From Bacillota bacterium (GTDB lineage: Bacteria; Bacillota; Dethiobacteria; SKNC01): DNA of 10,258 nucleotides. Below the pieces are notes generated by a model that ran no database searches, was not told where the DNA came from, and saw only the letters and a program-made list of their open reading frames with translations. The stretch spans positions 1 to 10,258 of the forward strand of contig SKNC01000021.1 in NCBI GenBank assembly GCA_007120745.1. The letters run 5' to 3'. Of the stretch, positions 1 to 5,504 are shown in pieces (position 1 is the stretch's first letter; each line of letters begins with the position of its first letter). The translations under genes and the position numbers were made by a program.

Positions 1-327
1 CAGAGCAAAAGAGATAAAGAGGCCCGTAAAAAGCAAAAAGTGATTACTGTTAAGGAAGTGAAAGTACGTCCTAATATTGAAGATCATGATCTGAATGTGA
101 AAGTAAAAAATGCACAGCGTTTTTTAGAAAACGAAGACAAAGTAAAAGTTACCGTCATGTTCAGAGGGAGGGAAATTACCCACTCGGAACTGGGTAAAGT
201 AATATGTGATAGAATAGCGGAAGAATTAAAAGACATTTCCACAATAGAAAAAAAACCAAAGGTAGAAGGAAGAAACATGATTATGATTCTTGCACCTGCA
301 CAAAATAAGGGGGATAAAAATGCCTAA
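1..327 (+). CDS. infC: Translation initiation factor IF-3, C-terminal part (5' end cut by window)
   Basis: The reading frame is open from base 1 and ends at TAA 325-327, giving 108 visible residues. IF-3 binds the 30S subunit, prevents premature 50S joining and checks the start codon and initiator tRNA. What is seen is the end of the N-terminal domain, the basic linker (KEARKKQKVITVKEVK) and the whole C-terminal domain, with the signature blocks RPNIEDHDLNVK, KVKVTVMFRGREITH and a terminal MIMILAP. The N-terminal portion, roughly 60-70 residues, lies upstream of the window. An internal GTG at base 40 is in frame but sits in the middle of the conserved linker, so it is not the start. The gene overlaps rpmI by 8 bases, the usual infC-rpmI-rplT arrangement. 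In other bacteria this operon is controlled by L20 binding to the infC leader, which is not visible here. Confidence 0.97.
   Translation, partial: QSKRDKEARKKQKVITVKEVKVRPNIEDHDLNVKVKNAQRFLENEDKVKVTVMFRGREITHSELGKVICDRIAEELKDISTIEKKPKVEGRNMIMILAPAQNKGDKNA
307..313 (+). promoter_or_regulatory. Ribosome binding site of rpmI, inside the end of infC
   Basis: AAGGGGG lies 6 bases before the ATG at 320. It fixes the rpmI start inside the infC coding sequence, so the two genes overlap by 8 bases and are probably translationally coupled. In-frame codons further upstream (from base 290) have no such site and would add non-L35 residues. Confidence 0.8.
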
Positions 328-511
328 AATGAAGACCCATAGAGGGGCTGCTAAACGTTTTAAGAAAACGAAAACCGGAAAAATTAAGCGCATGAGAGCA
401 TATAAAAGCCATATTTTAACCAAGAAGACGGCCAAAAGAAAAAGAAGACTGCGGAAGTCTGACGTAGTCAGCGCTGCGGACATGAAAAGAGTGAAGAAGC
501 TTTTACCTTAG
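320..511 (+). CDS. rpmI: 50S ribosomal protein L35
   Basis: The 63-residue, very basic protein begins MPKMKTHRGAAKRFKKT and carries the block KIKRMRAYKSHILTKKTAKRK, diagnostic of bacterial L35 (normally 64-66 residues). L35 is a small 23S rRNA-binding protein of the large subunit. The ATG at 320 is chosen because the conserved MPKMKTH amino terminus starts there and an AAGGGGG site precedes it. The gene ends with TAG at 509-511. It sits between infC (8-base overlap) and rplT (93-base gap) in the standard translation operon. Nothing in the protein is unusual. Confidence 0.98.
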   Translation: MPKMKTHRGAAKRFKKTKTGKIKRMRAYKSHILTKKTAKRKRRLRKSDVVSAADMKRVKKLLP

Positions 512-526
512 TAAAGTTATATTAGG

Positions 527-546
527 GAAAAAGTCATGGCTTTTTC
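527..546 (+). other. Small hairpin in the rpmI-rplT spacer
   Basis: GAAAAAG (527-533) and CTTTTTC (540-546) form a perfect 7-bp stem around TCATGG, with one further possible G-U pair. There is no uninterrupted T-run after it (ATCGAATTTAATTT follows), so it is a poor intrinsic terminator. It could be an RNA processing or stability element, or could affect access to the rplT site about 45 bases downstream. No function can be assigned from sequence. Confidence 0.4.
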
Positions 547-604
547 ATCGAATTTAATTTAACAAGAATGTGATATCAAAAGATTATGTAAGGGGGAATA
601 CTTT

Positions 605-964
605 ATGCCTAGAGTAAAAAGGGGCGTTAATGTAAAACGCAGACATAAAAAAATACTGAAGATGGCCAAAGGTTATCGGGGTTCCAACAGCAAGATATTT
701 AAAATGGCCAATCAGCAGGTAATGAAATCGCTGGCCTATGCCTACAGAGATAGAAGGAATCGGAAAAGAGATTTCAGGCGGCTTTGGATTACCCGAATTA
801 ACGCGGCGGCCCGACAGAATGGAATGTCTTACAGCACCATGGTGAACGGGCTTAAAAAGGCAGGAGTGGAAATAAATCGAAAGATGCTGGCTGAGCTGGC
901 AGTTTCCGATGCCCAGGCTTTCAGCCAACTGGTGAATGTTGCCAGACAGCAACTCAATAGCTAA
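605..964 (+). CDS. rplT: 50S ribosomal protein L20
   Basis: The 119-residue product matches the usual L20 length and sequence: MPRVKRGVNVKRRHKKILK at the start, the long basic helix with AKGYRGS and YRDRRNRKRDFRRLWITRIN, and the globular C-terminal domain with MVNGLKKAGVEINRKMLAELA. L20 binds 23S rRNA early in 50S assembly. In several bacteria its C-terminal domain also represses the infC-rpmI-rplT mRNA. Start ATG 605 is supported by AAGGGGG at 590-596, 8 bases upstream. The following hairpin at 971-1024 marks the probable end of the operon. Confidence 0.98.
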   Translation: MPRVKRGVNVKRRHKKILKMAKGYRGSNSKIFKMANQQVMKSLAYAYRDRRNRKRDFRRLWITRINAAARQNGMSYSTMVNGLKKAGVEINRKMLAELAVSDAQAFSQLVNVARQQLNS

Positions 965-970
965 TAATGG

Positions 971-1034
971 AAGGCCTGAGACAGGTATGACCGGCTGCTG
1001 CTGTTAGAATGCAGATCAGGCCTTTATTTTATTT
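971..1034 (+). terminator. Intrinsic terminator after rplT
   Basis: AAGGCCTGA (971-979) pairs perfectly with TCAGGCCTT (1016-1024), a 9-bp stem closed by a 36-nt loop, followed by a U-rich tail TATTTTATTTAT. The loop can form a smaller stem (CTGC at about 995-998 or 998-1001 with GCAG 1011-1014). Position and tail suggest the end of the translation operon. The large loop makes it less than ideal, so partial readthrough into ktrB is possible; I see no convincing promoter between this hairpin and ktrB. Confidence 0.7.
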
Positions 1035-1057
1035 ATAGTTTCATCCGGAACTAAACT

Positions 1058-1064
1058 GGAGTGA
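1058..1064 (+). promoter_or_regulatory. Ribosome binding site that decides the ktrB start
   Basis: GGAGTGA precedes ATG 1070, with 8 bases between GGAG and the ATG. An in-frame GTG at 1061 overlaps this site itself and therefore cannot be the functional start, which favours ATG 1070. Confidence 0.65.
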
Positions 1065-1069
1065 ATCAT

Positions 1070-2401
1070 ATGAAAAGACTGGTGGATAGACTTACTCCTG
1101 CCCGGGTGCTTGTGTTGGGCTTTGCAGCACTTATACTGGCAGGTGCCATACTACTAATGCTGCCTGTTTCCACTTATACCGGTATAAGTCTTTTGGATGC
1201 TCTTTTTACCGCTACTTCTGCGGTTTGTGTGACGGGACTGGTGGTGGTAGATACGGGTACTTTTTTTACTCCCTTCGGACAGATTGTAATTATGTGCCTG
1301 ATACAGGTTGGCGGTCTGGGATTTATGACAGCAGGCACTGTAATATTTGTAATGCTTGGGAGAAAAATTTCATTAAAGGAACGCCTGGTAATCCAGGAGG
1401 CATTAAACCAGATGACTCTATCAGGATTAATCAGGCTGACCAAAAAAATTATTTTGTTTACTTTCTTTCTGGAGGCACTTGGAGCCCTGTTTTTAAGCAC
1501 CAGATTTGTACCCATTTATGGCTGGAAGACCGGTTTATATTACAGTGTATTTCACTCCATATCTGCGTTTTGTAACGCGGGATTTGATTTAATGGGAGGG
1601 TTTCGAAGTCTTACTATTTTTAATGATGACTATGTGGTGATGAGTACCATCATGTTTCTTTTTTTATTGGGAGGTCTGGGATTTACGGTTCTTTTAGAAG
1701 TTCAGCAGAAGAGAAATCTCAGAAAATTATCTCTGCATTCCAAGATTGTCCTGGCCAGCAGTTTTATCTTACTGGTTCTGGGAACAGCGGCAGTCCTGAC
1801 CCTGGAGAGTGCCAATCCAGAATCCCTGGGTTCCATGGGTATATTTTCAAGGCTTATTAATGCCCTTTTTACAGCGGCAACTCCAAGAACTGCGGGGTTT
1901 AGTGTACTTCCCACAGACGGGCTGCAGGATGCTACTTTGTACTTTTTGATGGGGCTGATGTTTATCGGTGCATCTCCCGCCTCCACAGGGGGAGGAATAA
2001 AAACCACCTCCTTCAGCGCCATTATTATAGCTGTGCTCTCCATTATCAGGGGGCAAGAGGAGGTATTTGTTTTTCGGCGAAGGCTTCCTTTTGTTATTGT
2101 CAATAAAGCGTTATCCATCATTGTCGTGTCAATTATCCTGGTGTTTGTAGTATCTCTTTTATTGACTATAACTGAAAGTGCCCGGTTCCTGGAGATCTTG
2201 TTTGAAACGATATCGGCTTTCGGCACGGTAGGGCTTTCCGCAGGATTAACAACGGAATTAAGCGCTGCGGGACGTTTTTTAATCATTATCACCATGTTTG
2301 CAGGCCGGGTAGGGCCCCTGACCTTGACCCTGGCTCTGGCCCAGGCTTTAAAAAAGAAGGCTCCGTTCAGGTATCCGGAAGAACGGATTCTGGTGGGATA
2401 A
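1070..2401 (+). CDS. ktrB: Potassium uptake system membrane subunit (KtrB/TrkH family)
   Basis: This 443-residue integral membrane protein belongs to the TrkH/KtrB cation transporter superfamily, which moves K+ (often Na+-dependent) through four fused M1-P-M2 units. All four selectivity-filter loops are visible, each with its key glycine: AVCVTGL (about residues 52-57), SAFCNAGF (165-172), TPRTAGF (271-277) and SAFGTVGL (382-388). The intramembrane gating loop GASPASTGGGIK is at about 300-311, and GRVGPLTL lies near the C terminus. The length, about 445 residues, and the absence of TrkH's extra N-terminal helices point to KtrB. The partner ktrA follows after 11 bases, so the two form a transport unit. 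No c-di-AMP (ydaO-type) riboswitch is recognisable upstream; the gap from rplT is only about 105 bases. Confidence 0.93.
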   Translation: MKRLVDRLTPARVLVLGFAALILAGAILLMLPVSTYTGISLLDALFTATSAVCVTGLVVVDTGTFFTPFGQIVIMCLIQVGGLGFMTAGTVIFVMLGRKISLKERLVIQEALNQMTLSGLIRLTKKIILFTFFLEALGALFLSTRFVPIYGWKTGLYYSVFHSISAFCNAGFDLMGGFRSLTIFNDDYVVMSTIMFLFLLGGLGFTVLLEVQQKRNLRKLSLHSKIVLASSFILLVLGTAAVLTLESANPESLGSMGIFSRLINALFTAATPRTAGFSVLPTDGLQDATLYFLMGLMFIGASPASTGGGIKTTSFSAIIIAVLSIIRGQEEVFVFRRRLPFVIVNKALSIIVVSIILVFVVSLLLTITESARFLEILFETISAFGTVGLSAGLTTELSAAGRFLIIITMFAGRVGPLTLTLALAQALKKKAPFRYPEERILVG

Positions 2402-2412
2402 GGAGGATTTTC

Positions 2413-3063
2413 ATGAGGCAGTTTGCGGTTATCGGGATAGGGATTTTTGGGGCCAACATTGCCACCACCCTTTTTGAAATGGGTCACGATGTTCTGGCCA
2501 TGGATCTTAACGAGGAGAAAGTGCAGGAAATTACCGATAAAGTCACCCACGCGGTACAGGCGGATTCTACCAGCGAAGATGCTCTGCTGGCGCTGGGAAT
2601 AAAAAATTTTGATGTGGTCATTGTGAGTATCGGTCAGGACATTCAAGCCAACATTTTGACTACTTTAATATTGAAAGAAATAGGGGTAAAACAGGTGGTG
2701 GCTAAGGCCCGCACCGAACTGCACGGCAAAGTACTTTACCGTATCGGTGCAGATCGGGTAATCTTCCCCGAAAGAGATATGGGGATTCGAGTAGCTCACA
2801 ACCTGGTGGCGGCAAACATTATAGATTATATCGAGCTTTCTCCGGATTTCAGTATTGTGGAAATTGTGGTACCTGATACTATTGCAGGAAAAACCCTGGC
2901 TGAATTAGATTTAAGGGTCCGCTTTGGAGTGAATGTTATCGCAGTAAAAAATGCTGAGGGTCACATCAATCTATCACCTAAAGCCGAAGATTTAATAGCC
3001 CATGGTGACATAATGATTGTAGCCGGGAAAAATAATAACCTTCGCAAACTGGAGATTTTTTAG
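2413..3063 (+). CDS. ktrA: Potassium uptake regulatory subunit, RCK domain (KtrA/TrkA family)
   Basis: The 216-residue soluble protein has an N-terminal Rossmann RCK/TrkA-N domain and a C-terminal RCK_C domain (about 140-216), the usual KtrA layout. It has the nucleotide-binding glycine motif GIGIFG (residues 8-13), an acidic residue at the end of strand 2 (D31), QADSTSED (49-56) and RVIFPERDMG (115-124). KtrA octamer rings sit under the KtrB dimer and gate it in response to ATP/ADP. In Firmicutes the RCK_C domain also binds c-di-AMP, but binding here is inferred from family only. AAGGAGGA at the ktrB stop codon gives a strong site 6 bases before ATG 2413, so translation is likely coupled. 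The next gene starts 12 bases after the stop. Confidence 0.94.
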   Translation: MRQFAVIGIGIFGANIATTLFEMGHDVLAMDLNEEKVQEITDKVTHAVQADSTSEDALLALGIKNFDVVIVSIGQDIQANILTTLILKEIGVKQVVAKARTELHGKVLYRIGADRVIFPERDMGIRVAHNLVAANIIDYIELSPDFSIVEIVVPDTIAGKTLAELDLRVRFGVNVIAVKNAEGHINLSPKAEDLIAHGDIMIVAGKNNNLRKLEIF

Positions 3064-3075
3064 GAGGACTGTAAC

Positions 3076-3891
3076 ATGGTTTTAGTAACCAGCAGCCAGA
3101 ACCCGGAAGTTAAGCAGTATACTGCTCTTTTACGAAAGAAATACAGGGACAGAACCGGGTTGATTCCCCTGGAGGGAGTTAGACTGATCGAAGAAGCGCT
3201 GAAGCAGCAGGTGGAATTCACTTCTGTTTTATACTCCGAAGAACTATTGAAGAGACTGCAGGGAAGAGAACTGCTGCAGACCATATCTATCAAACAGCCT
3301 GAGGTTAGAACTATCAATACTGCCAAAGGACTTCTTAAGGAGACCGCTGACACAGAAAATCCTCAGGGAATTTTAGCGGTAGTAAAAAAGCCTGAGTATC
3401 ATCTTAACCAGGTAACAGAATCAAAGAATCCTTTTATTCTAGTATTATCCGGAGTTCAAGATCCTGGGAACCTGGGATCAATGATCAGGACTGCTTCCGC
3501 TGCTCACGTTTCGGGGGTGATTGTTACCCGGGGAACGGTGGATATCTATAATCCGAAAACCCTAAGAGGAACCATGGGAGCTATTTTTCAAATCCCGGTG
3601 GTCAGCATTAAAGACGTGGAAAGTGTTATTAACTACCTGCGGGACTGCGATATTAAAATTATGGTGACGGATCTGGAGGGCAAAATAAGCTGCTTCCAGA
3701 CAGATTTTACCGCTCCCACCGCCGTGGTTTTTGGAAGTGAAGCCTTTGGAGTCAGTGAAGAGTTAAAAATCGCTGCAGACCAGTCAATAAAAATACCTAT
3801 TCTGGGACCGGTAGAATCACTGAACGTATCAGTCTCAGCGGGCGTCATTGTTTATGAGGGAATCAGGCAGAGACACTTTTCTTCCTTTTAA
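3076..3891 (+). CDS. rlmP: SpoU/TrmH-family 23S rRNA 2'-O-methyltransferase, probable RlmP
   Basis: The 271-residue protein has an N-terminal SpoU substrate-binding (L7Ae-like) domain to about residue 103, then a SPOUT knot methyltransferase domain. All three SpoU motifs are present: VQDPGNLGSMIRTA (127-140, with Arg138), VVFGSEAFGVS (217-227) and PVESLNVSVSAGVIVYE (245-261, with Asn250). These bind S-adenosylmethionine in a trefoil knot and methylate a ribose 2'-OH. The B. subtilis homologue beside pheS, ysgA, is RlmP, which modifies G2553 in the A-loop of 23S rRNA; equating this gene with RlmP rests on neighbourhood and family and has not been checked by alignment. AGGAGG at 3062-3067 is 8 bases before ATG 3076. 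It sits 12 bases behind ktrA, so probably shares that transcript, and ends before the pheST promoter. Confidence 0.85.
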   Translation: MVLVTSSQNPEVKQYTALLRKKYRDRTGLIPLEGVRLIEEALKQQVEFTSVLYSEELLKRLQGRELLQTISIKQPEVRTINTAKGLLKETADTENPQGILAVVKKPEYHLNQVTESKNPFILVLSGVQDPGNLGSMIRTASAAHVSGVIVTRGTVDIYNPKTLRGTMGAIFQIPVVSIKDVESVINYLRDCDIKIMVTDLEGKISCFQTDFTAPTAVVFGSEAFGVSEELKIAADQSIKIPILGPVESLNVSVSAGVIVYEGIRQRHFSSF

Positions 3892-3901
3892 TCGGTTCAA
3901 C

Positions 3902-3930
3902 TTGTATTTTGAAATTCGGTATGTTATAAT
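3902..3930 (+). promoter_or_regulatory. Sigma-A type promoter for the pheST T-box transcript
   Basis: TTGTAT (3902-3907) and TATAAT (3925-3930) are separated by exactly 17 bases, with an extended -10 TG at 3922-3923. The predicted start is near 3936-3938, only about 45 bases after the rlmP stop. It is the best promoter match in the window and sits upstream of the T-box, as expected for an independently controlled synthetase operon. Confidence 0.75.
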
Positions 3931-4089
3931 TTTTCTGAGTTCATGAGTTCCGAAACTACGGAAGGGAAGTGCTTATTTTTGCTTACCGCCGATTTTTTTT
4001 GGAAATTATTTGAGAGCACGGGTTCTGTTTCTGCATACCTGGTCTATAAAAGGTTGATTGTGCTGTAAAGAGGAAAGGTTATGAAGGAG

Positions 4090-4321
4090 AGGAGTAGGTT
4101 AACCGGACCCCAAGGGAGGAGAAGTCAGCGACTGAGAGCTTCTCCGGGAAAAGTTAGCTGAAGTTCGCTCCGGAACCGCCTGCTGAAGGGAGAGTTGTGT
4201 CCTGTGTAAGCAAGGCCGCCGGCTCAGCGTTATGAGAACTAAAGTTGAGCTTAGGAAATTTGTTAAGCTAACCTGGGTGGTACCGCGGAAGAAAACTTTC
4301 GTCCCTTGACGAAAGTTTTTT
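4090..4321 (+). ncRNA. T-box riboswitch, tRNA-Phe specific, controlling pheST
   Basis: The diagnostic T-box TGGGTGGTACCGCG is at 4274-4287. Its TGGT bulge (4278-4281) can pair with the ACCA end of uncharged tRNA with discriminator A73. A specifier candidate UUC, a Phe codon, lies at 4164-4166 in the canonical setting GAA-G-UUC-G, followed by CTCC (4168-4171), which pairs with GGAG (4118-4121). AGTC (4123-4126) replaces the usual AGUA loop-E partner. Above the loop, AGCGACT (4127-4133) pairs with AGTTAGCT (4152-4159), and a GAGAG sequence follows. A stem III candidate is AGCTTA/TAAGCT (4248-4253 with 4264-4269). When uncharged tRNA-Phe binds, GGG 4275-4277 can pair with CCC 4303-4305 and block the terminator. 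The stem I arm is short, and its lower part has competing pairings, so the 5' boundary is uncertain. Confidence 0.93.
4292..4321 (+). terminator. T-box regulated terminator before pheS
   Basis: AAAACTTTCGTC (4292-4303) pairs fully with GACGAAAGTTTT (4308-4319) around a CCTT loop, followed by a run of six T (4316-4321). The CCC at 4303-4305 is shared with the antiterminator, so the two structures exclude each other, as in known T-box leaders. Without uncharged tRNA-Phe it should stop both promoter-driven and readthrough transcription before pheS. Confidence 0.9.
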
Positions 4322-4342
4322 ATTTATTACAAAAGAAATTTC

Positions 4343-4349
4343 AGGAGGT
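4343..4349 (+). promoter_or_regulatory. Ribosome binding site that decides the TTG start of pheS
   Basis: AGGAGGT is a near-perfect Shine-Dalgarno sequence 9 bases before TTG 4359. No ATG or GTG is in frame at a suitable distance, and the conserved PheS amino terminus begins directly after the TTG. The strong site likely compensates for the weak start codon. Confidence 0.85.
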
Positions 4350-4358
4350 AAAAAAGAG

Positions 4359-5381
4359 TTGAAGGATACGCTGCAGGATATCAAAATAAGAGCGAGTCAG
4401 GAAATCCAGGAAGTTCTGGAATCGGAAAAATTAAAAGGAATTCAGGTGAAATACCTGGGGAAAAAGGGAGAAATAACCCGGGTGTTGAGAAGTATGGGTT
4501 CCCTGTCTAAGGAAGAAAGGCCTGTCATAGGAAATCTGGCCAACCAGGTAAAAGAAGAAATCAGCGTACTTATTGAGGAAAGAAAAGCACAGCTGGCCCG
4601 GGGTGAAAAGGCAGCTCAATGGGAGAAAGAAAGGCTTGATGTAACCCTACCGGGGAACCTCCCTTTTTTTGGTCAAAAGCATCCCTTAACCCTGGTTATG
4701 GATGAAATTAAAGAAATATTTTTGGGAATGGGATTCACCATTGCCGACGGACCGGAGATTGAAACAGACTACTATAATTTTGAAGCGCTGAACATTCCCA
4801 AGGAACATCCGGCCAGGGATATGCAGGATTCTTTTTATATCTCAGAAGAAATTGTACTGAGGACTCATACCTCACCGGTACAGATCAGGACCATGGAAAA
4901 AGTGGCCCCGGAAGTTCCCTTACGGATTATAGCTCCCGGCAAAGTATATCGAAGGGATGATGATGCTACCCACTCTCCCATGTTCCACCAGGTGGAAGGG
5001 TTTGCGGTGGATAAGGACATCTCTTTAGGGGATTTAAAAGGCACTCTCCTTCTCTTTGCCCGGCAGATGTTTGGGAAAGAATTGAAGATCCGACTGAGGC
5101 CCAGTTTTTTCCCCTTTACGGAACCCAGCGCGGAAGTTGATATATCCTGTGTGATGTGCCGGGGGGAAGGCTGCCGGGTCTGTGGCCAGAGCGGTTGGCT
5201 GGAGGTGCTGGGGGCAGGGATGATTCATCCCCGGGTCCTGGAAGTTTCCGGATATAATCCGGAAGAGGTTACCGGGTATGCCTTTGGCATGGGAGTAGAG
5301 AGAATTGCCATGTTGAAGTACGGTTTTGATGACCTGAGGCTTTTTTTCAGCAACGATCTTCGAATGCTCAGCCAGTTTTAA
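4359..5381 (+). CDS. pheS: Phenylalanyl-tRNA synthetase alpha subunit
   Basis: The 340-residue class II synthetase subunit charges tRNA-Phe with phenylalanine as an (alpha-beta)2 enzyme with PheT. The first 90 or so residues form the N-terminal coiled-coil arm that contacts tRNA. The catalytic domain follows, with GPEIETDYYNFEALNIPKEHPARD (131-154), LRTHTSPVQIRTM, the motif 2 region GKVYRRDDDATHSPMFHQVEG (194-214), FTEPSAEVD (253-261) and motif 3 GMGVERIAML (310-319). Ala308 in GYAFGMG corresponds to the residue governing amino acid pocket size. Four cysteines (264, 267, 272, 275; CxxC-x4-CxxC) lie in a loop after VDIS, a variation I recall in other Firmicutes PheS but not in E. coli. The TTG start has a strong site at 4343. 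Expression is controlled by the upstream T-box, and pheT follows after 123 bases. Confidence 0.98.
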   Translation: MKDTLQDIKIRASQEIQEVLESEKLKGIQVKYLGKKGEITRVLRSMGSLSKEERPVIGNLANQVKEEISVLIEERKAQLARGEKAAQWEKERLDVTLPGNLPFFGQKHPLTLVMDEIKEIFLGMGFTIADGPEIETDYYNFEALNIPKEHPARDMQDSFYISEEIVLRTHTSPVQIRTMEKVAPEVPLRIIAPGKVYRRDDDATHSPMFHQVEGFAVDKDISLGDLKGTLLLFARQMFGKELKIRLRPSFFPFTEPSAEVDISCVMCRGEGCRVCGQSGWLEVLGAGMIHPRVLEVSGYNPEEVTGYAFGMGVERIAMLKYGFDDLRLFFSNDLRMLSQF

Positions 5382-5403
5382 CCCTTGCTGCAGTCACCCA
5401 CGT

Positions 5404-5453
5404 GTTACAAACGCGACAAACGGGATGGTTCTCAACTGTCGCATTCAGGTAAC
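5404..5453. repeat. Imperfect palindrome between pheS and pheT, REP/MITE-like
   Basis: GTTAC (5404-5408), then GCGACA (5413-5418), a central 18 bases, TGTCGC (5437-5442) and GTAAC (5449-5453) form a two-tier inverted repeat about 50 bp long. The centre contains GGGATGGTTCTC (5422-5433). From memory, short dyads with a GGGACGGTTCT centre and GTGACA-type arms are scattered in many Clostridia genomes, so this looks like a degenerate copy; that link is not verified. No T-run follows, so it is not an ordinary terminator. It occupies most of the 123-nt spacer separating pheS and pheT; I see no convincing promoter there. Confidence 0.5.
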
Positions 5454-5504
5454 TCTCAAATATTGAAACTATAAACAAGATAAGCAAACGGGAGGTTTAT
5501 TGGA

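Noticed and set aside
1702..2646. Long minus-strand open frame of 314 codons antisense to ktrB and ktrA
   Set aside because: It crosses the ktrB-ktrA junction, has no recognisable domain, no ribosome binding site, and is explained by the codon composition of two clearly genuine plus-strand genes.
3892..3915. Possible terminator after rlmP (TTCAA 3896-3900 with TTGAA 3909-3913)
   Set aside because: The stem is only 5 A/T-rich pairs, has no T-run and overlaps the -35 region of the pheST promoter. The T-box terminator would stop readthrough anyway.
4023..4050. Second promoter candidate TTCTGT-16-TATAAA just before the T-box
   Set aside because: The -10 is fair and the position would suit a normal T-box leader, but the -35 shares only two bases with the consensus. 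It is kept only as an alternative start to test.
4093..4096. AGTA as the loop-E motif of the T-box, with the specifier near 4176-4184
   Set aside because: The bases then available (CGC, GCC, TGC) do not encode Phe and are not preceded by a free GAA, whereas UUC 4164-4166 has the canonical GAA-N-specifier-purine context.
5466..5475. TATAAA at 5470-5475 as a pheT promoter
   Set aside because: No acceptable -35 hexamer lies 15-19 bases upstream. The AT-rich stretch before a strong ribosome binding site is a simpler explanation.
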